A stretch of DNA of 64,000 nt from an uncultured Muribaculaceae bacterium (GTDB lineage Bacteria; Bacteroidota; Bacteroidia; Bacteroidales; Muribaculaceae). Every line of letters starts with the position of its first letter. Position 1 is the first letter of the stretch. Below the pieces are notes generated by a model. It saw nothing but the letters and a program-made list of their open reading frames with translations. It was not told where the DNA came from and made no database searches. The position numbers and the translations under genes are program-made. Of this stretch, positions 34,941 through 42,837 are shown in pieces. Where the stretch lies: the NCBI GenBank assembly GCA_910584365.1, contig CAJUAF010000002.1, positions 254,081-318,080 of the forward strand, read 5' to 3'.

Positions 34941-36065
34941 ATGAGAATCGCAGCATTGATTTCCGGAGGCGTCGATTCGGCCGTAGCTGTTCACCGTCTT
35001 GTTGAACAGGGCCACGACCTGACGCTTTTCTACATACGTATAGGCCTCGACAACGGCGAGGGAGACTGCTCGGCCGAGGAGGATATTGAGATGTGCCAGG
35101 CTATCGCCCGGCGCTATAATCTCCCCCTGGAGATTGTCTCCCTGCACGAGGAATACTGGGAAAATGTCATGGAATACGCGCTTCGCACCGTACGCCAGGG
35201 CCTGACTCCCAACCCCGACATCATGTGTAACCGCATGATTAAATTCGGTTTTTTCGAACAGCGCTGGGGGCATGAATTCGACCTGACTGCCACAGGACAT
35301 TATGCATCGACTGTCATCGGCGATGACGGACTGAAATATCTTGCCACGGCAGCAGACCCGGTGAAAGACCAGACGGATTTCCTTGCCAGGATTACGTATG
35401 ACCAGCTCAGGCATCTGACATTTCCTCTCGGCGACCTTCCCAAATCCGAAGTGCGCCGCATCGCGATGGAGGCACGGCTGCCCAACGCTTACCGCAAGGA
35501 CTCCCAGGGTATCTGTTTCCTGGGTAAAATCAATTATAACGACTTTCTGCGCCGCCATCTGGGAGAACGTCCGGGACCGATAATCGAAATCGAGACCGGT
35601 AAGAAAATAGGACAGCACAAAGGATTCTGGTTCCATACCATCGGCCAGCGCAAGGGACTTGGTCTGAGCGGAGGTCCATGGTATGTGGTCAGGAAGAACG
35701 TGCGCGACAACGCACTTTACGTTTCCCGCGGGTATGATACCGAAAAACAATACGGTAACGCAATAACCCTGACTGAGCCCCATTTTATTACCCGTAATCC
35801 CTGGGAAGGTCTCCCATGTGACCGGGTGGAGATTACTTTCAAGAACCGCCATTCTCCGGAGTTCATCCCGGCCACCCTCACGCGCCTTACTGATTCCGAA
35901 GGCATAGCCGAAGGATACCTTGTGGAAACAAGAGAGCCGGTGCAGGGGATAGCGCCCGGACAGTTCGGTGTCATTTATGACAAAGACGCCCGTATCTGTT
36001 ACGGCTCCGGAATCATAACCATCGACCCTACAAAACATACCCATAAGTCAGCCCATCATGAATGA
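34941..36065 (+). CDS. mnmA: tRNA-specific 2-thiouridylase MnmA
   Basis: 374 residues. An N-terminal PP-loop (SGGVDSAVAV) binds ATP; the first catalytic Cys is in NPDIMCN and the second in DSQGICFLG, both present. A C-terminal beta-barrel domain ends in GSGIIT. It puts sulfur on U34 of tRNA for Lys, Glu and Gln. It starts an operon with the DUF151 gene, which overlaps its end by eight bases. Confidence 0.96.
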   Translation: MRIAALISGGVDSAVAVHRLVEQGHDLTLFYIRIGLDNGEGDCSAEEDIEMCQAIARRYNLPLEIVSLHEEYWENVMEYALRTVRQGLTPNPDIMCNRMIKFGFFEQRWGHEFDLTATGHYASTVIGDDGLKYLATAADPVKDQTDFLARITYDQLRHLTFPLGDLPKSEVRRIAMEARLPNAYRKDSQGICFLGKINYNDFLRRHLGERPGPIIEIETGKKIGQHKGFWFHTIGQRKGLGLSGGPWYVVRKNVRDNALYVSRGYDTEKQYGNAITLTEPHFITRNPWEGLPCDRVEITFKNRHSPEFIPATLTRLTDSEGIAEGYLVETREPVQGIAPGQFGVIYDKDARICYGSGIITIDPTKHTHKSAHHE

Positions 36066-36699
36066 AGACAATATAACTCCGGATTCCCCCCGGAAAAGAG
36101 TCCAGCTGAGAGTTCTCGGCATAAGTTACAGCCAGATACAGTCGGGGGCCTACGCTCTGATCCTTGCCGAAATCAACGGTCCGGTGCGTCTGCCTGTCTT
36201 TGTAGGCGCGATGGAAGCCCAGTCCATCGCCATCCGCCTGGAAAATATAACTCCGCCGCGCCCGATGACCCATGACCTATTTTCCCATCTGATGGCTTCC
36301 TACGGACTCCATCTTCTTGAGGTGTTTATATACAAGTTTGAAGACGGCATATTCTCCTCGGCGATGACTTTCATTGATGAGAACGGGAAAACCGTAACCC
36401 TCGATGCCCGCACTTCCGATGCCATTGCTATTGCCATGAGGGAGAACTCCCCGATATTCACTACCCCCCAGATTGTCCGGGAGACAGGCTTCACGATGGA
36501 GAATGTCTCAGGCGAAAGCTCCGACGGCTCCGGCGACGGGACACCGGAGGATGCTCCGGCCGAAGACAGACACACCAGGCTAAAAAAACTCAGGGAGGAA
36601 ATGCAGAAGGCCATCGAAGCCGAAGCCTACGAAAAAGCCCAGTCGCTGAACCGGGAAATCAATGCCCTCCAGAAAGAAATCGACGAAGAATCCGTGTAG
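36058..36699 (+). CDS. Bifunctional nuclease (DUF151) with UvrB/UvrC motif
   Basis: 213 residues. Residues about 10-140 form the DUF151 domain (RLPVFVGAMEAQSIAIRLE and DARTSDAIAIAMR), known from bifunctional nucleases and plant BBD proteins. After a Glu/Ser/Gly-rich linker, residues about 175-210 form a UvrB/UvrC motif helix pair (LKKLREEMQKAIEAEAYEKAQ). It could act in nucleic acid processing; the activity is inferred from the family. Start overlaps mnmA. Confidence 0.88.
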   Translation: MNEDNITPDSPRKRVQLRVLGISYSQIQSGAYALILAEINGPVRLPVFVGAMEAQSIAIRLENITPPRPMTHDLFSHLMASYGLHLLEVFIYKFEDGIFSSAMTFIDENGKTVTLDARTSDAIAIAMRENSPIFTTPQIVRETGFTMENVSGESSDGSGDGTPEDAPAEDRHTRLKKLREEMQKAIEAEAYEKAQSLNREINALQKEIDEESV

Positions 36700-36734
36700 A
36701 ACCCCGTAATGCTTACAATTAAACAGACATCACT

Positions 36735-37136
36735 ATGACTAAAGAACAACTTATCGCAGACGCTGCCGAGATGAAAGCATCCGGAAAATATAATTGCGCT
36801 CAGGCCGTAGCGTGTGCTTTCGCACCGGCTGTGAATATGGATGCTGAACTGGTAAAACGTATGACAAACTCTTTCGGCACCGGCATGGGATGCCTGGAAG
36901 CGACCTGTGGCGCTATCGTCGGAGCGGGCGTTATCATCGGCCTCGCTTCAGCCGACAGAGTGACAGCCATGCGCACGTCGGCCGGAGTGATCCAAAAGTT
37001 CAATGAGCGCAACGGCGCAACGATCTGTGGCCGTCTGAAAGGGATAGAACATCGTCCCGCACGCCCCTTGCGTCCATGCACACTCTGTGTGACCGATGCC
37101 GCCGAATTCCTCGCCGACGCGCTGCATATCGACTGA
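36735..37136 (+). CDS. C_GCAxxG_C_C family redox protein
   Basis: 133 residues. The family's Cys pattern is intact: YNCAQAV, GMGCLEATCGAIVGAG, ICGRLKG and a final RPCTLCV. The conserved GCxxxTCGA region with paired Cys suggests a redox or metal-binding role, otherwise unknown. It is 35 bases downstream of the DUF151 gene in the same direction. Confidence 0.87.
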   Translation: MTKEQLIADAAEMKASGKYNCAQAVACAFAPAVNMDAELVKRMTNSFGTGMGCLEATCGAIVGAGVIIGLASADRVTAMRTSAGVIQKFNERNGATICGRLKGIEHRPARPLRPCTLCVTDAAEFLADALHID

Positions 37137-37139
37137 AAT

Positions 37140-37718
37140 CTAAAACGTCAGGGTATGGATCGGACTGTTATGGAATATAGCTCCGACAAGTGTCAGCGAG
37201 CGCGGAGTTTTCCCTCCTGAAGCCCATTCCAGTCCGGTATGGAAAATTTCTTCCATAGATTTGCAGACATCGAATCCGTAGGCTTCCAGTGCCGGGCGTA
37301 CCTTTTCGGGATGCCGACACACCTCCCCTCTTTTCCTCGCACACTCTCCGCACAGACTGCACCCTCCGCTGAAGCCGAACGCGAGTCCTGCGTTTTCCTC
37401 CTCCAGCTCCAGAAGCCGTTTTTCCAGCCGGGCACGCACCGGCTGAAGCAATTCCCGGAAATCACTCTGAGGTCCGACTCCGGGAGGCATCTCAATACGA
37501 GCGGCGATGAGGAACGCGTTTTCCCGTCCGCGGAGCCTCTCCTCGGGATTAAACTCGAAAGGGGGGCAAGCCCAGGACAAACCGAATCCCGGACAGCGAC
37601 GGCAATATTCCAGGAAGCGGTCCTTGTCCCGGTAACTGTCGATATAATCTTTCACAGGAATCTCCGCGGTCAGAATCCGATACGGAAGTTCTGCTGAAAA
37701 CCGTTGTTCTGCTGACAT
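37140..37718 (-). CDS. DUF2284 Cys-rich metal-binding protein
   Basis: 192 residues. Two Cys clusters, CRRCPGFGLSWACPP near residue 35 and CSLCGECARKRGEVCRHP near residue 125, are typical of DUF2284 proteins, likely to bind an iron-sulfur cluster or zinc. Also conserved: AYGFDVCKS and the C-terminal strand. It is cytoplasmic with no known function, and converges with the preceding gene with only three bases between stop codons. Confidence 0.85.
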   Translation of the reverse strand: MSAEQRFSAELPYRILTAEIPVKDYIDSYRDKDRFLEYCRRCPGFGLSWACPPFEFNPEERLRGRENAFLIAARIEMPPGVGPQSDFRELLQPVRARLEKRLLELEEENAGLAFGFSGGCSLCGECARKRGEVCRHPEKVRPALEAYGFDVCKSMEEIFHTGLEWASGGKTPRSLTLVGAIFHNSPIHTLTF

Positions 37719-37754
37719 ATCCCCAAAGTTACAAAAAATATCGAACCCGTCCCT

Positions 37755-39032
37755 ATGCCGAGCGCGTCAAAATATATTTTTCCTCGTCTGGCTCTGATGA
37801 CATTCCTGGAATTCGGAGTATGGGGAGCATATCTCATATCGTTGGGTAATTTCCTCGGACATACGGGACTTGCAACCCGGATAGGATGGTTCTATGCGGT
37901 GCAGTGCGTCATCTCGCTATTTATGCCGGCGCTTGCCGGGTATATCGCCGACCGGTATATCCCAGCCCAGAGGATGCTTACGATATGCCATCTGCTGTTC
38001 GTTATTTTCATGGGAAGCGCTGGATTCTACGCCCTGACAGCTCCCGGGTTGGAATTCTGGCCTCTTTTTGGACTATATACGGTCGCCGTAGGATTTTTCA
38101 TGCCGACAATCGCCTTATCCAATGCCGTGACGTTCAGCACCCTCCGGAAAATGAATCTGAACACGGCCACTTGCTTTCCCAAAATTCGTATTTTCGGGAC
38201 AGTGGGATTTATCGGAGCGATGCTACTGGTTAATTTCACTCAGTTCCAGACAAACGCGTGGCAGCTGGTGACGGCAGCCGCTATCAGCCTGTTGCTGGCT
38301 CTGTATTCTTTTACTCTTCCTGGTGTGCCGGTCAGACAGCGGGACAACACGACGGAACAGCTATCCGGAAACTTAGCGGGATTTATAGCCGAGATGTTCC
38401 ATCGTAAAAACACAGCGGTATTTTTCCTCTTCGCTGTCCTAATCGGAGTCGCCCTCCAGATTACCAACTCTTACGGCAATCTGTACATAAGCTCTTTCTC
38501 CCGGCTCCCTGAATTTGCCGGGACCTGGGGAGCCCGCAATGCAAACGCGCTCATCTCTATCTCCCAGATAAGCGAGGCGCTCTGTATTCTCCTGCTGCCG
38601 TTCTGTATCCGGAAGTTCGGCATAAAGAACGTAATCATGATAGCCATTATAGCCTGGAGCGCACGTTTCGCGATGCTCGGAGCCGGCAACACAGGGAGCG
38701 GTATGTGGCTGATCATACTCTCCTGCATTGTTTACGGCATCGCTTTCGATTTTTTCAACATAGCCGGCAGTATGTATGCCGACAGACTGACAGTCGGCGG
38801 CAACCGCTCATCCGCCCAGGGACTCTTTATGGCAATGAGCGCCGGAATCGGCGGTTCCGCAGGACTTCTCATAGCGCAAGGGGTGGTCAATCGCCTGGTG
38901 TTCGCCCATGCGTCGCCTGAAAGCCAGCATATCGGGTGGGAAACCAGCTGGTTCATATTCGCCGGATATGCCCTGATGGTAGCGATTCTTTTCAGTATAT
39001 TTTTCAAAGAGGATTCTTCGGCTCAACGCTGA
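37755..39032 (+). CDS. Nucleoside:H+ symporter-type MFS transporter
   Basis: 425 residues with twelve predicted membrane helices. The start (LALMTFLEFGVWGAYLISLGNFL) and the AGYIADRYIPAQRML loop fit the NHS family (NupG/XapB-like nucleoside permeases). The conserved pattern GMWLIILSCIVYGIAFDFFNIAGSMYAD in the second half also fits. It probably imports nucleosides with protons. ATG start. Its end overlaps the end of the converging kinase gene by ten bases. Confidence 0.88.
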   Translation: MPSASKYIFPRLALMTFLEFGVWGAYLISLGNFLGHTGLATRIGWFYAVQCVISLFMPALAGYIADRYIPAQRMLTICHLLFVIFMGSAGFYALTAPGLEFWPLFGLYTVAVGFFMPTIALSNAVTFSTLRKMNLNTATCFPKIRIFGTVGFIGAMLLVNFTQFQTNAWQLVTAAAISLLLALYSFTLPGVPVRQRDNTTEQLSGNLAGFIAEMFHRKNTAVFFLFAVLIGVALQITNSYGNLYISSFSRLPEFAGTWGARNANALISISQISEALCILLLPFCIRKFGIKNVIMIAIIAWSARFAMLGAGNTGSGMWLIILSCIVYGIAFDFFNIAGSMYADRLTVGGNRSSAQGLFMAMSAGIGGSAGLLIAQGVVNRLVFAHASPESQHIGWETSWFIFAGYALMVAILFSIFFKEDSSAQR

Positions 39033-39547
39033 GGAATCACAAGGCACTCCTCATCTTCGGCCGGCCGTTCGAAATTTCGGAAAAAAGTCCTGAGCTGATC
39101 CTCCGTTACTGCCTGGCTATCCGGCCCATCGCCTGAGCGGGAGGCCACACGGCGATTCAGCACCTCCAGAGATGCGTCAAGGAAAATCAGCCGGGGTGTA
39201 ATCCCGCTCCGCCGGCATACCTCGCGGAGACCGTCGCGTTTGAACCGCTTGCACATCGTAGAATCCACCACGATTTTCCGCCCCTGCCGCAGCAATTCCG
39301 CCAGCCTTTCCGCAATAACGGCGTCAATCGTTCCGAAAATCCTTTTTTTCTCATCGGAGGGGAACCGGGGAAAATCCTCTCCATACAATTCCCATATCAG
39401 CAAATCGGCCGACAGCCGGAAGAAACCTTTCCGCTCAAGAATCCGGGCTAAAGTAGTCTTTCCCGAGCCGCTTATTCCACAGAGCATTATGACCCGCGAA
39501 TCCAAAATCCGCGGGTCAATGCTTAATTCAAGTCCGGTATATTTCAT
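39023..39547 (-). CDS. P-loop kinase/AAA_33-type ATPase
   Basis: 174 residues from the ATG at 39547; the frame extends upstream into the DUF362 gene, but that part does not look like protein. Walker A (CGISGSGKTTLA) near residue 25 and the DST/lid region (VVDSTMCKRFKRDGLREVC) resemble small nucleotide or tRNA-modification kinases of the AAA_33 group. The substrate is unknown. It follows DUF362 by 31 bases and is likely co-transcribed. Confidence 0.78.
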   Translation of the reverse strand: MKYTGLELSIDPRILDSRVIMLCGISGSGKTTLARILERKGFFRLSADLLIWELYGEDFPRFPSDEKKRIFGTIDAVIAERLAELLRQGRKIVVDSTMCKRFKRDGLREVCRRSGITPRLIFLDASLEVLNRRVASRSGDGPDSQAVTEDQLRTFFRNFERPAEDEECLVIPQR

Positions 39548-39578
39548 AAAAACATCCTGGTAGCTGCGTCGCAGACCG

Positions 39579-40502
39579 TCAGAACGCCGCCGGATCCGCC
39601 ACGGGTTCCAGCTCCTTGAGTTCATACTTCTGGGGACCCAGCCCGAGCTGTTCGGCATAGTCCAGCAGATGGCAGGCGTTCCGGGATTCCATTCTTTCAA
39701 TCAGATGGGATTTACCGGGATCAGGCGAATTATATACCATATCAACGCAGGCCCGGTCCAATGCCACGGGGTCAAGAGAGGCAAGAATACCTATATCCGC
39801 CATTTTGACAGCCTCAGGCTCGGCAACGCAGTCACAGTCAACAGAAAGATTATTGGCCACACTTATATAAAGGATGTTATCCCCGGCCCGGTCAAACACA
39901 GACTCGCAGGCTTCTGCCATCGATTCCAGGAAATCCTCCTGAGGAGGCACGTTCTCCCAGTCTACGGGCACATTGCGGCTGCGGCCGGCTGTGTGGATCC
40001 AGGCTTTCCCGGCGGCGGATGCCATACCGATAGCCACATTCTTCAGCGCTCCGCCGAATCCGGCCATCGGATGCCCTTTGAAATGGGAAAGTACGATGGT
40101 AAAATCATAGTTGCGCCAGTTCTTGCCGACATAATTCTCCCTGAGGTGTTTGCCCTGGCGGACAGGCAGCTCCATTTCCCCCTCGGCATCCATGATGTCA
40201 ACTTCGGCAATCGCGGTGAAACCGTGTTCGGCAGCCGTCTGAAGATGGTCGGCGACATTGCAGCGGCGCCCGTCGTAAGCCGTATTGCATTCCACAATAG
40301 TTCCGTCGACAAGATGAACAAGTTTCTTGATAACGTCCGTACTGAGATGGTTGGGATTGCCGGCCTCTCCGGTGGAGAGTTTAACGGCCACGCGTCCTTT
40401 GGCTTCGCGTCCAAGTGCGCGGTAGACATTAACAAGGTTGGCCGCGGTTATACGCGGACAGAAATATACGGTAGAGCCGGTTTTGTCTGTTTTCGTTTCC
40501 AT
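39579..40502 (-). CDS. DUF362-domain protein
   Basis: 307 residues. DUF362 features: VAVKLSTGEAGNPNHLS, VECNTAYDGRR, VVLSHFKGHPMAGFGGALKNVAIGMAS and, near the C-terminus, an ILASLDPVALDRACVD motif. The family is often fused to ferredoxin domains; here none is attached. The function is unknown. It is divergent from the response regulator at 40597. Confidence 0.85.
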   Translation of the reverse strand: METKTDKTGSTVYFCPRITAANLVNVYRALGREAKGRVAVKLSTGEAGNPNHLSTDVIKKLVHLVDGTIVECNTAYDGRRCNVADHLQTAAEHGFTAIAEVDIMDAEGEMELPVRQGKHLRENYVGKNWRNYDFTIVLSHFKGHPMAGFGGALKNVAIGMASAAGKAWIHTAGRSRNVPVDWENVPPQEDFLESMAEACESVFDRAGDNILYISVANNLSVDCDCVAEPEAVKMADIGILASLDPVALDRACVDMVYNSPDPGKSHLIERMESRNACHLLDYAEQLGLGPQKYELKELEPVADPAAF

Positions 40503-40544
40503 ATATTATGTATAGGCAGTGTTCCTGCAAAAATACGGATTTTT

Positions 40545-40576
40545 TCTGTAAGTATCAATCTTTTTCATTAATTTTG
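40545..40576 (+). promoter_or_regulatory. Promoter of the PhoB/PhoR-like pair
   Basis: TAATTTTG at 40569-40576 is a perfect -7 element; the -33 position (TCTG) is weak. The regulator's ATG is at 40597. Confidence 0.5.
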
Positions 40577-40596
40577 CACGAACCAAAATCCGACTG

Positions 40597-41295
40597 ATGG
40601 AGACAACCGATAAAAATATACGGATACTTGTGGTGGACGACGAGGAAACTCTCTGTGAGGTCCTCCGCTACAATCTGGAAGAAGCCGGCTTCGCGGTAGA
40701 CGTGGCTCTCAGTGCCGAGGAAGCCATGACGCTCAATCTCAACGACTATTCGCTGATTCTGCTTGATATCATGATGGGCGACATAAGCGGAATCCAGCTG
40801 GCATCAATCATTAGAAAGAACAAGGCTACTGCCGACATACCGATTATCTTCTGCACCGCCAAAGACAGCGAGGAAGACATGATCGGAGGACTCGATCTTG
40901 GAGCCGACGACTATATTACGAAACCATATTCTATCCGTAACGTCATCGCGAGGGTGAAAGCCGTCCTCAGACGCTCGGGCCACGGTAAGAACCAGCCGGA
41001 ACAGGATACAGTCTCTATGGAGGGGCTGCAACTCTCCCTTTCCCGGAAAATATGTTATATCGATGGTCAGGAAGTAAAAATGCCCCGCAAAGAATTCGAG
41101 ATTCTTTCACTGCTAATGCAAAACCGGGGGAGAGTGTTTTCCCGTGAAGAGTTGCTGCGACGTATCTGGCCCGACGAAGTGGTTGTTCTCGACCGGGTGG
41201 TGGATGTCAATATCACGCGTCTGCGGGCAAAGCTCGGCCGGTATGGCAAACACATAGTGACCCGTCCCGGGTATGGTTATGGCTTCATGGACTAA
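40597..41295 (+). CDS. PhoB-like response regulator
   Basis: 232 residues. Receiver with Asp14/Asp15, phospho-acceptor Asp57 (LILLDIMMG), Thr in FCTAKD and Lys in ITKPY, then an OmpR/PhoB winged helix (MPRKEFEILSLLMQN ... RPGYGYGFMD). The kinase gene overlaps its end by about 23 bases and a phosphate transporter follows, so a phosphate-sensing role is likely, inferred from neighbours. Confidence 0.9.
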   Translation: METTDKNIRILVVDDEETLCEVLRYNLEEAGFAVDVALSAEEAMTLNLNDYSLILLDIMMGDISGIQLASIIRKNKATADIPIIFCTAKDSEEDMIGGLDLGADDYITKPYSIRNVIARVKAVLRRSGHGKNQPEQDTVSMEGLQLSLSRKICYIDGQEVKMPRKEFEILSLLMQNRGRVFSREELLRRIWPDEVVVLDRVVDVNITRLRAKLGRYGKHIVTRPGYGYGFMD

Positions 41296-42718
41296 ACTTA
41301 CGTATTACCGCAGGCTGTTTATCGGTCTTGTGGCATATTCGGCCGTGCTTGTCGGAAGTTTCGCGATTTTTCAGTATTACCGCGAGAAAGACTTCAAGGC
41401 TGAGGAACTCAACGCGCGGCTTCAGATAATCAACGACCGGATTCTGGAAGATCTGTCTGATACGGATTCTGTACATATCTCTACAGCTATTCAGCCTCAT
41501 TCGTTTGATGGCCTGAGAATCAGCATAATCAATACCGAAGGGAAAGTCCTGCATGACAATTCGCTCGATTCATTGCCCGGCAGCAATCACTTGGGGCGCA
41601 AGGAGATAGCCGACGCAATGAAGAACGGCGAGGGCTACACCATACGCCGTCACAGCGAAAGCACAGGCCAGAATTATTTCTATTCGGCAAAACGTCGGGG
41701 CGAATATATCGTAAGATCGGCCGTCCCCTATTCCGTCACCCTGCACCAGCTTTTGTCGGCCGACTACGGGTTTCTGTGGTTTACACTTGGGATGACCGCA
41801 CTGATGTGTCTGATAGGCTATTTCGCTGTACGCCGCATCGGCATCCATATCGACCGCCTTAACCGCTTCGCGGAAAAAGCCGAGCGCGGAGAACAGATTT
41901 TTGACAGCGAACCTTTTCCTCATGATGAGCTTGGGGAAATCTCGGCCAATATCATCCGACTGTACGCACGGCTCCAGCAGGCTATAGCCGACAGAGACAA
42001 GGAACACCGCCAGGCGCTCCATCAGGAACAGGAAAAAATACGCATCAAACGCGAACTGACAAACAATCTCAACCATGAACTGAAAACGCCGGTTGCGGCC
42101 ATCCATGTTTGCCTGGAAACCCTGATAAGCCATCCCGATATGCAACCGCAAAAACGGAATGAATTCATCAAACGTTCTTTCCGTGCTTCCGAACGGCTGA
42201 GTCAGCTGCTGGCCGATATTTCTTCCATCACCCGCCTTGAAGAAGGAGGCGTCAACATAGTCTCGGCGCCGGTTGTAATCGCAGACATTGCGGCAGAGGT
42301 CTGCGAAGAATTCGTCGTTACTGCTACGGAAAAGAACGTTGTCCTGAGGAACAATATCCACCGGGTCGCTCCGATTTCAGGCAATGCGGCGCTGCTGGCG
42401 TCGGTTTTCAGGAACCTGATAGGCAATGCACTCGCCTATTCGGGCGCCTCCGAAATCGTGCTTGACTGCAAGGACCTCGGAGATCGTCTTGTGATAACGG
42501 TGGACGACAACGGATGCGGTGTACCTCCCGAACAGCTGCCCAGGCTCTTCGAACGCTTCTACCGCGTGGACAAAGGTAGATCGCGTCAGGCCGGCGGAAC
42601 AGGGCTTGGACTGTCAATAGTAAAGAATGCCGTAATATGGCACGGAGGTACTGTCAGAGTGGAGAACCGGCGTTGCGGCGGACTGCGGGTCACTTTCACC
42701 CTTCCCGCAGGGCAATAA
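41273..42718 (+). CDS. PhoR-like sensor histidine kinase
   Basis: 481 residues (start at 41273, or at 41279 for MASWTK). Membrane helices at about 14-34 and 165-187 enclose an extracytoplasmic domain; a HAMP-like linker (about 190-245) follows. Phospho-accepting His268 is in NLNHELKTP; the ATPase has FRNLIGNALAYSG, DNGCGVPPEQ and GTGLGLSIVK. The N-box reads NLIGNA. It overlaps the regulator in a different frame, so they are co-translated. It precedes a PiT transporter by 119 bases. Confidence 0.9.
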   Translation: MVMASWTKLTYYRRLFIGLVAYSAVLVGSFAIFQYYREKDFKAEELNARLQIINDRILEDLSDTDSVHISTAIQPHSFDGLRISIINTEGKVLHDNSLDSLPGSNHLGRKEIADAMKNGEGYTIRRHSESTGQNYFYSAKRRGEYIVRSAVPYSVTLHQLLSADYGFLWFTLGMTALMCLIGYFAVRRIGIHIDRLNRFAEKAERGEQIFDSEPFPHDELGEISANIIRLYARLQQAIADRDKEHRQALHQEQEKIRIKRELTNNLNHELKTPVAAIHVCLETLISHPDMQPQKRNEFIKRSFRASERLSQLLADISSITRLEEGGVNIVSAPVVIADIAAEVCEEFVVTATEKNVVLRNNIHRVAPISGNAALLASVFRNLIGNALAYSGASEIVLDCKDLGDRLVITVDDNGCGVPPEQLPRLFERFYRVDKGRSRQAGGTGLGLSIVKNAVIWHGGTVRVENRRCGGLRVTFTLPAGQ

Positions 42719-42761
42719 ACAGTTCCGGAGTGTGGCCCCGGATTTCATATTTGCTTAAATA

Positions 42762-42781
42762 TTTTGAAACATTTTTGAAAC
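42762..42781 (+). promoter_or_regulatory. Direct-repeat operator candidate upstream of the PiT transporter
   Basis: TTTTGAAAC occurs at 42762-42770 and again at 42773-42781, an 11-bp period, typical of the half-sites bound by OmpR/PhoB-family dimers. It lies between the kinase stop and the transporter start, 57 bases before the ATG. A weak TTACTTTG element (42792-42799) follows it. The regulator two genes upstream is the natural candidate. Confidence 0.5.
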
Positions 42782-42837
42782 AAATAATCCCTTACTTTGT
42801 ATATCTTAAAAAATAACTTCCTATACAAAGTCTGAAT

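Noticed and set aside
34863..36044. 393-codon minus-strand frame across mnmA
   Set aside because: mnmA has a promoter, PP-loop and both catalytic Cys; the antisense frame has none.
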